Position numbers and translations under genes: made by a program
Shown: positions 8,199-16,919 of the stretch, in pieces
Layout of the letters: each line of letters starts with the position of its first letter
Numbering within the stretch: position 1 is the first letter of the stretch
The notes under the pieces: model-generated
The model's database searches: none
Told to the model about the DNA's origin: nothing
Seen by the model: only the letters and a program-made list of their open reading frames with translations
Assembly: GCA_050248955.1 (NCBI GenBank)
Contig: JBFWRK010000012.1
Coordinates: 101,992 to 165,991, forward strand
From: JBFWRK01 sp050248955
Lineage (GTDB): Bacteria > Actinomycetota > Acidimicrobiia > Acidimicrobiales > Ilumatobacteraceae
Length of the DNA stretch: 64,000 nucleotides
Reading direction: 5' to 3'

Positions 8199-9824
8199 AT
8201 GGTGCGAGCTATCGAGGACGCTCGGGCGGCGTGCGAGGAGCGCCGGTGGGGCGATGCCTGGCGGCTGTGGTCGACGCTTGCTCCAGAGAGCCTCGACGTC
8301 GACGATCTCGACTTGGCGGCGACAGCGGGCTACCTGACCGGTCACGAGGAGGGCTTCGCGCGTTGGGTGCGAGCCCATCAGGTCTGCTTGGCCGATGGCG
8401 CCGTGCACCGAGCGGCGTACTTCGGGGGGAAGATCGCCCAGGGCCTCGGTTTCAAGGGCGACCTCGGCCGCTGCCGGGGCTGGGTCGACCGCACCGCCCG
8501 GATCCTGGACGAGGCGAACATCGACTGCGTCGAGCAGGGCTACCTTCAATGCGGGCTGGGGATGCTGCGGATCTTCGAGGCCGGTGACATGGCGGGTGCG
8601 CACGCCCACTTCGTGCACGCCGGCAAGATCGGTACCCGGTTCGCCCACCGCGAGCTGATCGCGGTCGCCCGCATCTACGAAGGCCGCATGCTGATCTACC
8701 TGGGCGACATCGCCGAAGGGCTCGCGCTGCTCGACGAGGGCATGGTCGCGATCGAGGCCGGCGAATCGTCACCCTTGGCCACCGGTGACGCGTACTGCAC
8801 CGTGATCGACGCCTGCTCGGAGTTGTTCGACCTCAGCCGATGGCGAGTCTGGACGGAGTCGTTCGTCCGCTGGTGCGACGCCCAACAAGAACTCGTGCTC
8901 TACCGCGGCCACTGCTTTCTCCACCGCGCCGAGGTCCTCGAGCTGCTCGGCGAGTGGACAGAAGCTCTTGTCCAGGCTCGGCACGCCTGCGATCACCTCG
9001 CCGCGCCGGTCCACCCCACCGCCTTCGCCGGCGCGTGCGCCATCGAGGGTGACCTCCTCCGCCTGCTCGGCGACTTCGCCGGCGCCGAGGCGGCCTACCA
9101 GCGCGCCGGCGAGTACGGCCGCGACCCCCAGCCCGGCTTGGCGTTGCTGCGACTCGCTCAGGGACGCCTCGACGCCGCGGACGCCATGATCCGCCGGGCC
9201 CTCGGCGAGGCCCAGGATCCGATCTCGCGAGCATGTCTGCTCGCCCCGTACGTCGAGATCGTGCTCTGCGCCGGTGACACCGCCGCCGCGGGCGACGCCG
9301 CCGAGGAGCTCCGTCACGTGGCGGCCACACTCGGCACCCAGTTGCTGCGGGCGCAGGCGGCCCGCGCCGCCGGCGCGGTGCTCGCAGCCGAAGGCGACGC
9401 GAAGATCGCGCTCGTCGAGCTGCGACGAGCGTTCAACGAGTTCCACGCCCTCGGCGTGCGCTACGAAGCGACCCGCTCCCGTCTCCTCATCGCCGACGCA
9501 TGCGCAGCGCTTGGCGACCACGACGCCGCGGCGATGGAGTCGAGCGCGGCACGCGCCGTGCTCGAAGCGCTCACGGCAACGGCGGAAACTCCACGCTCAA
9601 CGGTCCAGCCGGGCACCCCATCGTCACCAGCCGGTCTCACCGAACGCGAGCTCGAGATCCTTCACCTTCTCGCCGAGGGCAAGACGAACAGGGGAATCGC
9701 GCAACAGCTCGTCATCAGCGAGAAGACCGTCGCAAGCCACGTGAGCCACATCTTCACCAAGCTCGGCGTCACCTCGCGAAGCGCCGCCACGGCGTACGCC
9801 TACCACCACGCGCTCGTCCAATAG
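8199..9824 (+). CDS. TPR-containing LuxR-family regulator
   Basis: A 541-residue transcriptional regulator. Residues about 1-460 are helical hairpins of TPR type, with repeated Ala/Leu pairs such as GDFAGAEAAYQRAGEYG and AEVLELLGEWTEALVQARHA. The C-terminal 65 residues are a GerE/LuxR DNA-binding domain (LTERELEILHLLAEGKTNRGI, then SEKTVASHVSHIFTKLGV). No STAND or AAA NTPase is present, unlike the large MalT group, so signals are probably received through the TPR solenoid. The ATG at 8199 is the first in frame after the SnoaL stop. It likely controls its neighbours. Confidence 0.85.
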   Translation: MVRAIEDARAACEERRWGDAWRLWSTLAPESLDVDDLDLAATAGYLTGHEEGFARWVRAHQVCLADGAVHRAAYFGGKIAQGLGFKGDLGRCRGWVDRTARILDEANIDCVEQGYLQCGLGMLRIFEAGDMAGAHAHFVHAGKIGTRFAHRELIAVARIYEGRMLIYLGDIAEGLALLDEGMVAIEAGESSPLATGDAYCTVIDACSELFDLSRWRVWTESFVRWCDAQQELVLYRGHCFLHRAEVLELLGEWTEALVQARHACDHLAAPVHPTAFAGACAIEGDLLRLLGDFAGAEAAYQRAGEYGRDPQPGLALLRLAQGRLDAADAMIRRALGEAQDPISRACLLAPYVEIVLCAGDTAAAGDAAEELRHVAATLGTQLLRAQAARAAGAVLAAEGDAKIALVELRRAFNEFHALGVRYEATRSRLLIADACAALGDHDAAAMESSAARAVLEALTATAETPRSTVQPGTPSSPAGLTERELEILHLLAEGKTNRGIAQQLVISEKTVASHVSHIFTKLGVTSRSAATAYAYHHALVQ

Positions 9825-9943
9825 CGGCACTGGGCGCCGCCGGCGCGGGCCTCTCCTGCGTCTTTGGGACACCGATCAGCCGGCTCCGCCTTGCCGTTGA
9901 TACACGTGCGGTCTCTGGCGCCGGGTCTCGCTACCGTTGATCG

Positions 9944-10702
9944 GTGTCTCGCTTCTGGGACGATTTCGAAGGTACCCACCTCGACGAGTCGGTGTGGTTC
10001 CCGCACTACCTTCCGGCGTGGAGCTCGCGAGCGGCAAGTGCGGCGTCCTACGTGGTCCGCGATTCCGCACTCACGCTGACGATCCCGGCTTCCCATCCGA
10101 GGTGGTGTGAGCGGGACCATCTTGAGCCCTTACGGGTGTCGGGGGTCCAGTCCGGCAACTTCTCCGGGTCGGTGGGGTCGACGATCGGGCAGCAGCGGTT
10201 TCGCGATGGGCTGGTCGTGGCAGAGGCGCAGCCGCGCTTCACGGGGTGGTTGCCGTCGTCGGGCAGGGTCGCCGTGCGCTGTCGCATGGATCTGACGAGC
10301 CGGTCCATGGGTGCGGTGTGGCTCGCTGGGTTCGAGGAGCAACCTGACGACGCTGGAGAGCTGTGCGTCGTGGAGGTGTTCGGCCGCAGCGTCGACGATG
10401 GCCGCTCGGCGGAGGTCGGCGTCGGTGTGAAGCAGATCCATGACTCGCGCCTCGTGCACGACTTCGTGGCGCCGAGGCTGAGCATTGATGTCGCCGAGGA
10501 TCACGACTACGCGGTCGAATGGGACGCGGCTCGTGCTGTGTTCTCGGTCGACGGTGAGCAGGTGCACGCGTGCACGAACCCCCCGACCTACCCGATGCAG
10601 ATGATGCTCGCCGTGTTCGACTTCCCGGCGTCGGGCGACGACCCGCAAGACGACGTCGTGCCAACGCTCACGATCGACTGGGTCGAGGGCTCCGAGACCT
10701 GA
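9944..10702 (+). CDS. GH16-like concanavalin-fold protein, altered active site
   Basis: A 252-residue protein beginning with the GH16-like FWDDFEGTHLDESVW and continuing through beta-strands typical of laminarinase/kappa-carrageenase relatives (RVAVRCRMDLTSRSMGAVWLAGF). The catalytic motif is normally ExDxxE, but here the strand reads GELCVVEVFG: both Glu are present and the central Asp is Cys. No signal peptide is seen. It may be a cytoplasmic carbohydrate-binding or modified hydrolase. The start is GTG at 9944, after a 119-bp gap. The Asp to Cys change could lower or alter catalysis. Confidence 0.65.
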   Translation: MSRFWDDFEGTHLDESVWFPHYLPAWSSRAASAASYVVRDSALTLTIPASHPRWCERDHLEPLRVSGVQSGNFSGSVGSTIGQQRFRDGLVVAEAQPRFTGWLPSSGRVAVRCRMDLTSRSMGAVWLAGFEEQPDDAGELCVVEVFGRSVDDGRSAEVGVGVKQIHDSRLVHDFVAPRLSIDVAEDHDYAVEWDAARAVFSVDGEQVHACTNPPTYPMQMMLAVFDFPASGDDPQDDVVPTLTIDWVEGSET

Positions 10703-10766
10703 CCGCTTGCGAGCACCAACGCTGGCCCGGAGAGTCGGGCCCAGCGGGGCGCCTTGGAAGGTATAC

Positions 10767-10782
10767 ATCAATTTCGTTTGAT
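10767..10782. promoter_or_regulatory. ArsR operator (ATCAA-N6-TTGAT)
   Basis: ATCAA-TTTCGT-TTGAT matches the well-known ATCAA-N6-TTGAT operator of ArsR repressors. It lies 32 bp upstream of the GTG used here for the ArsR-ArsC gene, so autoregulation by arsenite is expected. Its position argues against the longer frame that would start at 10754. Confidence 0.7.
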
Positions 10783-10813
10783 TGATAATCGATGGCGCGG
10801 TACTGTCGGAAGC

Positions 10814-11626
10814 GTGCAGCCAACCGTCGCAGCCGGCCCCGAAGTCGGCCAACCGCCATCGTTCGTGCGGCTCGCGTCGCACCCAGTGCGGTGGCGGTTG
10901 TTGCAAGAACTCGTGCAGAGCGACCGGGTCGTGCGGGAGTTGATGATGCTGGTCGACGAGCCGCAGAGCTTGGTGTCGTACCACTTGCGTCTGCTCCGGG
11001 ATGGTGGGCTGGTCACCTCGCGTCGCAGTTCGGCCGACGGCCGAGACAGCTACTACGCCATCGACCTCACCGCCTGCCGGGATGCTCTGCAGAGCGCAGG
11101 CAGTGCGCTGCACCCGTCGTTGCGACTCGCCCCGTCGGCGCTCGAATGTCCACGAACTCGGAGTTCGCGTCGCCGACACCGGGTGTTGTTCGTGTGCACG
11201 GGGAACAGCGCGCGGTCCCAGATCGCAGAAGCGCTGCTCGAGCGGATGTCTGGCGGCGCAATCCAAGCTGTCAGCGCCGGCAGCCAGCCGAAGCAACTGC
11301 ATCCCAACGCCATCCGCGTGCTTCACAAACGTGGAATCGACATCAGCGACCACCGTGCCAAGCACATCGACGAGTTCCGCTCCGACCGGTTCGACACGGT
11401 GATCACATTGTGCGACCGCGTTCGAGAGGTCTGCCCGGACTTTCCGTCCCGCCCCGAACTCGTCCACTGGAGCATGCCCGACCCAGCACTCGAGGGTCCG
11501 ACGAACCGCGCGTCGTACCCGGCGTTCGAGCGCACCGCGGCCGAACTCGAGACCCGCATCGGATTCCGGCTCCCCCTGTTCGAACACAGCGCTACCCAAA
11601 GGAGATCCGCGAATGTCCACCGATGA
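10814..11626 (+). CDS. ArsR repressor-ArsC arsenate reductase fusion
   Basis: A 270-residue two-domain protein. Residues about 10-95 are an ArsR winged helix (RLASHPVRWRLLQELV, then PQSLVSYHLRLLRDGGLV). From about residue 122 there is a low-molecular-weight phosphatase/arsenate reductase domain with the P-loop VCTGNSARSQ (nucleophile Cys about 128) and the partner region ITLCDRVREVCPDFP. ArsC reduces arsenate to arsenite using mycothiol or thioredoxin. Fusion of sensor and reductase occurs in some actinobacteria. The start is set at GTG 10814 because the ArsR operator lies just upstream. A VOC gene overlaps its 3' end. No arsenite efflux pump is adjacent. Confidence 0.88.
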   Translation: MQPTVAAGPEVGQPPSFVRLASHPVRWRLLQELVQSDRVVRELMMLVDEPQSLVSYHLRLLRDGGLVTSRRSSADGRDSYYAIDLTACRDALQSAGSALHPSLRLAPSALECPRTRSSRRRHRVLFVCTGNSARSQIAEALLERMSGGAIQAVSAGSQPKQLHPNAIRVLHKRGIDISDHRAKHIDEFRSDRFDTVITLCDRVREVCPDFPSRPELVHWSMPDPALEGPTNRASYPAFERTAAELETRIGFRLPLFEHSATQRRSANVHR

Positions 11627-11999
11627 AACCGTCAGCGTTCGCTACATGGTCGACGACGTCGAGAAGTCGATCGCGTTCTACACCGAACTCCTCGGCTTCG
11701 ATCTCTTGACCAGCGCCTCGCCAGCGTTCGCCGATGTCAAGCGGGGCAAGCTTCGTCTGTTGCTCTCCGGGCCGAAGAGCTCCGCAGGACGCCCCATGCC
11801 TGATGGCACCTCGCCCGGACCGGGCGGTTGGAACCGAATCCACCTGATCGTCGACGACATCGACACGGAGGTCGGTCGGCTTCGCGACCTCGGCGCTTCG
11901 TTTCGCAACGACGTCGTCGAAGGGCCCGGTGGGAAGCAGATCCTGCTGCAAGACCCGTCCGGCAACGTCGTCGAGCTCTTCCAGCCCGCCCACCGTTGA
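11613..11999 (+). CDS. VOC family protein (possible ArsI/FosB type)
   Basis: A 128-residue VOC protein: VSVRYMVDDVEKSIAFYTELLGF opens module one, RIHLIVDDI opens module two, and DPSGNVVELFQP ends with the usual metal-ligand Glu. An AAGGAG at 11599-11604 precedes the ATG, which overlaps the ArsR-ArsC gene by 14 bp, so translation is coupled. Placement behind an arsenate reductase suggests an organoarsenical lyase-like or thiol-conjugate role. The Cys pair typical of ArsI is not seen, so this is only context. Confidence 0.75.
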   Translation: MSTDETVSVRYMVDDVEKSIAFYTELLGFDLLTSASPAFADVKRGKLRLLLSGPKSSAGRPMPDGTSPGPGGWNRIHLIVDDIDTEVGRLRDLGASFRNDVVEGPGGKQILLQDPSGNVVELFQPAHR

Positions 12000-12103
12000 A
12001 CGGCGTCTGCCGGTGACGCCGCGGTTCGGCCGTGCAGGTGGTGTCGGCGGCATCGCATCAAGCCGGACACCGCGCCGAAGCAGAGACGCGCCGGCCGAGA
12101 GGG

Positions 12104-12742
12104 TCAGCTCGTCCCGCGGGCGGTGGGCGCCCGCCAGTGGAACCGCATGGCGAGAAGCCGCAGCAGGAGCACCCCCACGGCGATGGTTGCGGCCGCGACG
12201 GCGCCGAGCGCTTCGTGCGACCACACCGCCGCAACCGCGATCGAACCCAACGTCGCGGGAACCGCATAGAGCCCACTGTCAGCCCGGAACACCGACGGCA
12301 CCTCGCGAGCGAGAACATCACGGAGTACCCCACCGCCGACGGCGGTGATCACCCCGAGCAGCACCGCCGCGACCACACCGAGCCCGTGGTCGAGCGCCTT
12401 GGCCGTGCCCACGACACAGAACAACGCCAGCCCACCAGCGTCGAACACGAGCACCGGCCGACGAAGCACCTCGATCGCGCGGTGGCCCACCAGCACGACG
12501 ACCGTCGCGACCAGCGGCGCGATCAGATAGGTCTGGTCGCGCATCGCGGCGGGCGGACGTTCGCCGAGCAGCACGTCGCGCACGATGCCGCCTCCCAGCG
12601 CCGTCGCCGTCGCCAGCGCAGCGATCCCCACAACATCAAACCGACGCTGGACCGCGAGCGACGCGCCCGACAGGGCGAACACGAACACACCCACGATGTC
12701 GAGGACTCGCTCGAGCGTTGGGTCGAGACCCGTGACCGTCAT
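12104..12742 (-). CDS. TRIC-like (UPF0126) cation channel protein
   Basis: A 212-residue protein with about seven hydrophobic helices arranged as two related halves. Each half carries a glycine-rich GGG(I/V)(V/L)RDVL motif (ATALGGGIVRDVLLGE and ITAVGGGVLRDVLARE), the signature of UPF0126, the prokaryotic trimeric intracellular cation channel family. These proteins conduct K+ or Na+ across the inner membrane. The start ATG is at 12742. It is a single gene, convergent with the ArsR-ArsC-VOC block. Confidence 0.9.
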   Translation of the reverse strand: MTVTGLDPTLERVLDIVGVFVFALSGASLAVQRRFDVVGIAALATATALGGGIVRDVLLGERPPAAMRDQTYLIAPLVATVVVLVGHRAIEVLRRPVLVFDAGGLALFCVVGTAKALDHGLGVVAAVLLGVITAVGGGVLRDVLAREVPSVFRADSGLYAVPATLGSIAVAAVWSHEALGAVAAATIAVGVLLLRLLAMRFHWRAPTARGTS

Positions 12743-13206
12743 GTACGAACGCTAACGACCATCGCTCGTCAGCGTTCGATCGCTGCGCCTCCTCGCCGGC
12801 GGAGAGGTCGACCGTTGCCGTCACCACGGAGGCATACTCGAGCGGACACGAGCTCACGGCGGCGGTCGCGCTCACGTCGGTGCGAACTCCTGCAACGCCT
12901 GGAAGCGCGGGGTGCATGCACGACGGCGTGAGCCGGTCGACGAGCAGACGCCGAATCGCGGCGACGTGAATCGCATCGAGTACCCCGCCGGCAGCCCCAA
13001 CGTCGACGTCAACTGTCGGACAAGCGGACTCCAGCGCGGCGGGTCCCCCGGTCGGTAGTCGCACCGATTTCAACAACCGTTTAGGTTGCCGCTCGATCTC
13101 GGACGACCCGAGATCGAACCCTCGTCATGACCGACGACCCACGGCCTGACAGATCCAGGGTGCCCCCGAGCCCGGCCGAGTGACCCTCGGCGGGCATGAC
13201 ATCGTG
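12743..13206. other. No intact gene (464 bp)
   Basis: The stretch between the TRIC-like gene and the flavoprotein fusion gene has only a short MarR-like relic on the minus strand, near 12920-12990. Nothing else in it is recognised. Confidence 0.5.
12920..12990 (-). pseudogene. Relic of a MarR-type gene
   Basis: Translation of the minus strand gives HVAAIRRLLVDRLTPS, which closely resembles HAAAVRRLFVDRLTPS near the C-terminus of the MarR protein encoded at 4485-4997. The DNA is also alike (gagccggtcgacga in both). The sequence before and after shows no MarR features, so this is probably a fragment left by duplication or recombination. Confidence 0.4.
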
Positions 13207-14793
13207 TCAGCGGGCGCGCCGTCGGGCGCGTAGCACGACGTCGTCGACGTGGTGGCCCGACGCGGCACCGGCGGGTCGGGGGCGCGTCTCGTTCACCTCG
13301 ATCTCCCAGTCCGATGCGTCGCCGAGCGCAGCGGCGAAGTCCTCCACGCGCAGATAGGCGTCGGGGTCGAACGGTCGGCTGTGCTGGTGTGTGTCGACGG
13401 GCGCGCGCATCGGCTCGAGGTCGTGGCTCACCACGAGGAGCGTGCCGCCAGGTGCCACGGCGTTCAGCAGGTTGCGAACTCCACGACCATCGGGCGTGCG
13501 CGGGATCGACGCGTAGTGCGCTGACACCAGGTCGAACCCGGCCGATTCGAATGGTTCGAGTGCGTTCGCATCAGCGTGGTTGCACTCGATGCGGAGACCG
13601 CGGCGCTCCGCCTCGGCCGTCACCCGGTCGAGCGCACGACGCGAGATGTCGTTCGCGGTCACGCTCCAGCCCTGCTCGGCAAGCCAGACCGCATCGCCTC
13701 CCTCGCCGGCACCGACGTCGAGTGCTCGGCCGGCGACGACGCGACTGATCTCGTTGACGAGCGTGCCGTTCGGGTTGCCACTCCACAATCGTTCGCGGCC
13801 GTACCGGTGATCCCAGTCGGCCTCGTTGGAAGACGGTCGCGCCGCTGCTCGGACGTCATCGCGGGCCAAGTCGAAGCTGACCATCGCCCCGACCCAGCTG
13901 CCGTGGGCTGCGGCCTGCAACACCTGCTGGCTCGGGTCGGTCACGTTGCCCGCGGCGTAGAGGCCGGCCACCGCCGTCGCCCCGGTCGCGTCGACCTCCA
14001 CGAGATCGCCGAGCCCGGTGGAGTGCTCCACGGGCCGGACACCGAGCGACTCGAACGGTTCGGCACGCACCCTGAAGCGTGGGCCGACGACTACCGCGTC
14101 TGCATCGATGCGGTTGCCGTTCGTCAGCTCGACGGCCGCGACGTGTCCGTCCTCGCCGGTGATGATTCGACTCACCCCTGAACTGACGACGCTCACCCCG
14201 GCGGCACGCAGGGCCTCGAGCGACGGGTCGTCGGCGTCGACGCCGTCGTGCACGGCCACGGTGTAACGGTCGGTCAACTGGCGGAACAACGCGGAGGGGT
14301 GGAGGCCTATCGGATGCGTGACGACGTGGACGATGCGCCGGTCGCGAACCTCGAAGCCATGACAGAACGGACAGTGCATCACGTCACCGCCCCAGTGCTG
14401 TGCGAGGCCGTCGATCTCAGGCAGCACGTCGACGAGGCCCGTGGCGGCGAGCACGCGACGGGCGACGATCGTGTGGCCGCCGGCGAGCGTGACGCGGAAG
14501 TGGTCGTCATCGATGCGGGCCACGTCGAGCGCGCGGCCGGCGATGACCTCGCCACCGTAGCTGCGGACCTCTTCGCGACCGATGGCGGCCAGCTCGGATG
14601 GCGCCACGCCCTCATGACCGAGAAAGCCGTGCACGTGGGCGGCGGGCGCATTGCGCTGCTCACCTGCATCGACGACGATGACCGACCGGCGCTGGCGGCC
14701 GAGTTGCAGCGCCGCGGCCAGACCAGCGGCCGATCCGCCGATGACGGCGACGTCGCAGTGGCGTTCGATGGTGCGGTCGGCGTTGTCGCTCAT
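13207..14793 (-). CDS. Thioredoxin reductase-like flavoprotein fused to methyltransferase
   Basis: A 528-residue bifunctional protein. Residues 1-315 form a pyridine-nucleotide flavin reductase: FAD motif VIGGSAAGLAAA near residue 18, a redox-active CPFCHG (Cys141 and Cys144) as in thioredoxin reductases, and a C-terminal FAD motif LYAAGNVTDPSQQ. Residues about 325-525 form a class I SAM methyltransferase (DWDHRYGRERLWSG, then ALDVGAGEGGDAVWL) resembling thiopurine or tellurite-type methyltransferases. The fusion is known from actinobacteria; its substrate is unclear, though thiol or metalloid detoxification is plausible. It is divergent from an XRE-cupin regulator across a palindrome-rich gap. 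Confidence 0.85.
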   Translation of the reverse strand: MSDNADRTIERHCDVAVIGGSAAGLAAALQLGRQRRSVIVVDAGEQRNAPAAHVHGFLGHEGVAPSELAAIGREEVRSYGGEVIAGRALDVARIDDDHFRVTLAGGHTIVARRVLAATGLVDVLPEIDGLAQHWGGDVMHCPFCHGFEVRDRRIVHVVTHPIGLHPSALFRQLTDRYTVAVHDGVDADDPSLEALRAAGVSVVSSGVSRIITGEDGHVAAVELTNGNRIDADAVVVGPRFRVRAEPFESLGVRPVEHSTGLGDLVEVDATGATAVAGLYAAGNVTDPSQQVLQAAAHGSWVGAMVSFDLARDDVRAAARPSSNEADWDHRYGRERLWSGNPNGTLVNEISRVVAGRALDVGAGEGGDAVWLAEQGWSVTANDISRRALDRVTAEAERRGLRIECNHADANALEPFESAGFDLVSAHYASIPRTPDGRGVRNLLNAVAPGGTLLVVSHDLEPMRAPVDTHQHSRPFDPDAYLRVEDFAAALGDASDWEIEVNETRPRPAGAASGHHVDDVVLRARRRAR

Positions 14794-14824
14794 GAGCCCA
14801 ACGCTAGGGTCTCACCCGACAATG

Positions 14825-14850
14825 GCAAGATGACTTGCGGAATTCGCAAG
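14825..14850. promoter_or_regulatory. Palindromic operator between divergent genes
   Basis: Three half-sites are arranged in alternation: GCAAG (14825-14829), CTTGCG (14834-14839) and CGCAAG (14845-14850). The last two form CTTGCG-GAATT-CGCAAG. They lie between the flavoprotein-methyltransferase start and the XRE-cupin start, so the XRE protein probably binds here and controls both. Confidence 0.6.
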
Positions 14851-14865
14851 AGCCTCGGAGGCGCG

Positions 14866-15435
14866 ATGGCAGAGTCGGAACAGATCGAACAGGTGGTTCG
14901 CACCCGGCTGCGAAGTCTTCGCAACACACTGGGGCTGTCGCTCGACGAGCTCGCCGCACGAACACACCTCAGCCCATCCACCATCAGCCGGGTCGAGACC
15001 GGCAAGCGGACGATCAGCCTCGACATCCTGCTCCCGCTGGCACGGGCCCTGCAGGTCGACCTCGACACGCTTCTCGACGTGCGCCACGACGACGACGTGG
15101 TCATCCGTCCGACACCGAGCACGTCCGACGAGCGCACGACCTGGATGTTGAGCCGATCAACCGGCAACACGATCGCACTCAAGATGCGCCTGGAACCAAC
15201 CGCCCGGTCGGTCGAGCAGCGGGTCCACCCCGGTCACGACTGGTTCTTCGTCATCGAGGGACGAGTGCGTTTGTCGCTCGGCGAACGCGAGATCACGGTC
15301 GAGACCGGCGAGGCCGCCGAGTTCGCCACCATGACGCCACATGCGTTCGCAGCCATCGACGGCCCGGCGGAGCTCATCGTGCTCTTCGACCGTGACGGCC
15401 AACGCGCCCACGTCCATCGCGAATCCAATGCGTAG
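14866..15435 (+). CDS. XRE-family regulator with C-terminal cupin
   Basis: A 189-residue regulator. Residues about 8-65 form an XRE helix-turn-helix (LGLSLDELAARTHLSPSTI, then SRVETGKRTISLDILLPLARAL). Residues about 110-180 form a cupin barrel (HPGHDWFFVIEGRVRLSLGE, then VETGEAAEFATMTPHAF) which probably senses a small ligand. A GGAG at 14857-14860 precedes the ATG. The frame is open far upstream only because it runs antisense to the divergent gene. It most likely represses the flavoprotein-methyltransferase gene. Confidence 0.88.
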   Translation: MAESEQIEQVVRTRLRSLRNTLGLSLDELAARTHLSPSTISRVETGKRTISLDILLPLARALQVDLDTLLDVRHDDDVVIRPTPSTSDERTTWMLSRSTGNTIALKMRLEPTARSVEQRVHPGHDWFFVIEGRVRLSLGEREITVETGEAAEFATMTPHAFAAIDGPAELIVLFDRDGQRAHVHRESNA

Positions 15436-15494
15436 TGCGTCGGCAGTGGTCGGTGGCGATCTGTCGAAGTTCGACCGGCAAGGTCTTCATGTCG

Positions 15495-15902
15495 TCACGT
15501 GTACTTGTCGTGCATGGCTTCGAAGTAGGCGTCGGCGAGGCGTTCGAATCCGGCTCGATCAAGGCGGATCGGGTCGCCGACGGCAATCCCGAGCACCGTG
15601 TTGTCGGGTTTGTACTTGATCGTCGCGTTGGCGGCGAGCACGCCGTCGTGGCCGATGATCGACTCGGCGAGCATCCGGACCTCGTTGAGCGGGTTGCCGT
15701 CCTTGCCTTCCACGGCGCGCAGCCGGTGGACGAAGAACGCGTCCAACACGACGACGAGGTTGGCGAAGAACCTCGTCGAGAACTTGTCGACCGCGTCCCC
15801 ACCAGCGGTCCGTGCGAGTTCGTCGAACAGGGCGAGTTGGTCGTCGAGCTGTGTCCGGCATCGGTCGATGTAGTCGGGTTCGTAGGTCTTCACTCCAAGC
15901 AT
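15495..15902 (-). CDS. Protein of unknown function, conserved-looking
   Basis: A 135-residue, mainly alpha-helical protein, starting MLGVKTYEPDYIDRCR and ending YFEAMHDKYT. No motif or signal peptide is recognised. It contains an acidic/basic patterned middle (VEGKDGNPLNEVRMLAESII) and a strand-like IKYKPDNTVLGIAVGD. Composition and codon pattern look like a real gene. The ATG at 15902 is chosen because the upstream part of the frame crosses into a degenerate gene. Confidence 0.6.
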   Translation of the reverse strand: MLGVKTYEPDYIDRCRTQLDDQLALFDELARTAGGDAVDKFSTRFFANLVVVLDAFFVHRLRAVEGKDGNPLNEVRMLAESIIGHDGVLAANATIKYKPDNTVLGIAVGDPIRLDRAGFERLADAYFEAMHDKYT

Positions 15903-15967
15903 GGTGACTCTCTCGATTCGGGGTCTGGGTGGCTGTTCGCTGACGGTTCGTCCGTGTGTGGCGGTCG

Positions 15968-16313
15968 TCAGCGCGGCCGGCACGTCTGGGCAGTGCGGCG
16001 GCGGGCGATGGCGTGTCCGGCGATCGCCGCTGCGCCAGTGGCGAGGTGCATCGACGCCAACGCAATCTTGGAGCCGCGATCGACGTCCAGCCGGGTCAAT
16101 GGCACCGCGGAAGCAGCGGCGAACAGCGACGCTGTGAGCGTCCAGGCGCCACGCGCGGGCATAGCGCGTCTGGCCGACGCCGAGCAGCACCGCACCGGCG
16201 CCGACGGCACCGGTGCTGCACTTCGTCGCCCGCGTGCTCGGCATGAAGACCGACGAACGCGCAGGGCGGGTCGGAGTGAAGGGCGAAGAGAAGATCGCCA
16301 ACGAACTCGCCAA
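15968..16313 (-). pseudogene. Frameshifted small membrane protein gene (DUF6069-like)
   Basis: Two minus-strand frames together resemble one DUF6069-like membrane protein. The upstream frame gives GAVGAGAVLLGVGQTRYAR. After a one-base slip near 16150 another frame continues RGAWTLTASLFAAASAVPL and then KIALASMHLATGAAAIAG. The join falls in the run CGCGCGTGGCGCC. Either the gene is broken or the assembly has an indel. The N-terminal part is poorly conserved, so the true start is unknown. Confidence 0.45.
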
Positions 16314-16358
16314 GCTCGGCCCTGCCTGGCGCGGCGGGCCCGTTCGGCTCTGCAGACA

Positions 16359-16775
16359 TCATGTGCGCCTCTCCTCAGGCTCGCGGGAGGACTCGCGCCA
16401 GGGTGTGTCGGACAACCAACGTTCGTACTCACCGGCTGACCAACCCAGCTCGTCGACCAGCAACAGGTAGATCTCTGGGCTCACGATCGCCCATGTCCCG
16501 TCGCGCTCCACATCGGTCGGTGACCGTTTGAGGATGAGGGCGTGAAGCGCCCCGTGTTCGGCAGTGCGGGCGTCGAGCAACCGGGCGCCGTTGCGGAGGA
16601 ACTCGTCACTGCCGCCGATGAACGCCTGCAGCGTCTCACCGGTCAGCTCGCACACTCCCACAGGAACGGCTGACGAGTCGAACGGCACCGCAGCGAGCGG
16701 TTGGTCATCGAGCACTTCGTGGGGGGCGCGACCACCGACCAGCTCGACGACCATCGCCTCGAGGTCGGTCCGCCG
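16359..16775 (-). pseudogene. C-terminal relic, probably of a TetR regulator
   Basis: About 138 codons read as a helical ligand-binding domain, ending with IVSPEIYLLLVDELGW and EYERWLSDT, a pattern remembered from C-termini of actinobacterial TetR proteins. The N-terminal HTH is absent; upstream the frame turns to low-complexity Arg/Pro sequence. It abuts the 3' relic of a histidine kinase on the other strand, so a deletion or rearrangement near 16.8-16.9 kb probably removed both 5' parts. Confidence 0.4.
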
Positions 16776-16919
16776 CGACAGCACGGCGGACGCGGGCGAA
16801 CCGTACGAACCCGGCGAGCACCTCCCGAACGGCGCCGCTCGGCGGCCGGGACACCGAACACCTTTCGCGGATACAAGTCGGTGAGCACGATCTCCACCGA
16901 CACCGCGCTCCATCGAAAC

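Noticed and set aside
14248..14865. Long N-terminal extension of the XRE-cupin protein
   Set aside because: It runs antisense to the flavoprotein gene. The HTH begins right after ATG 14866.
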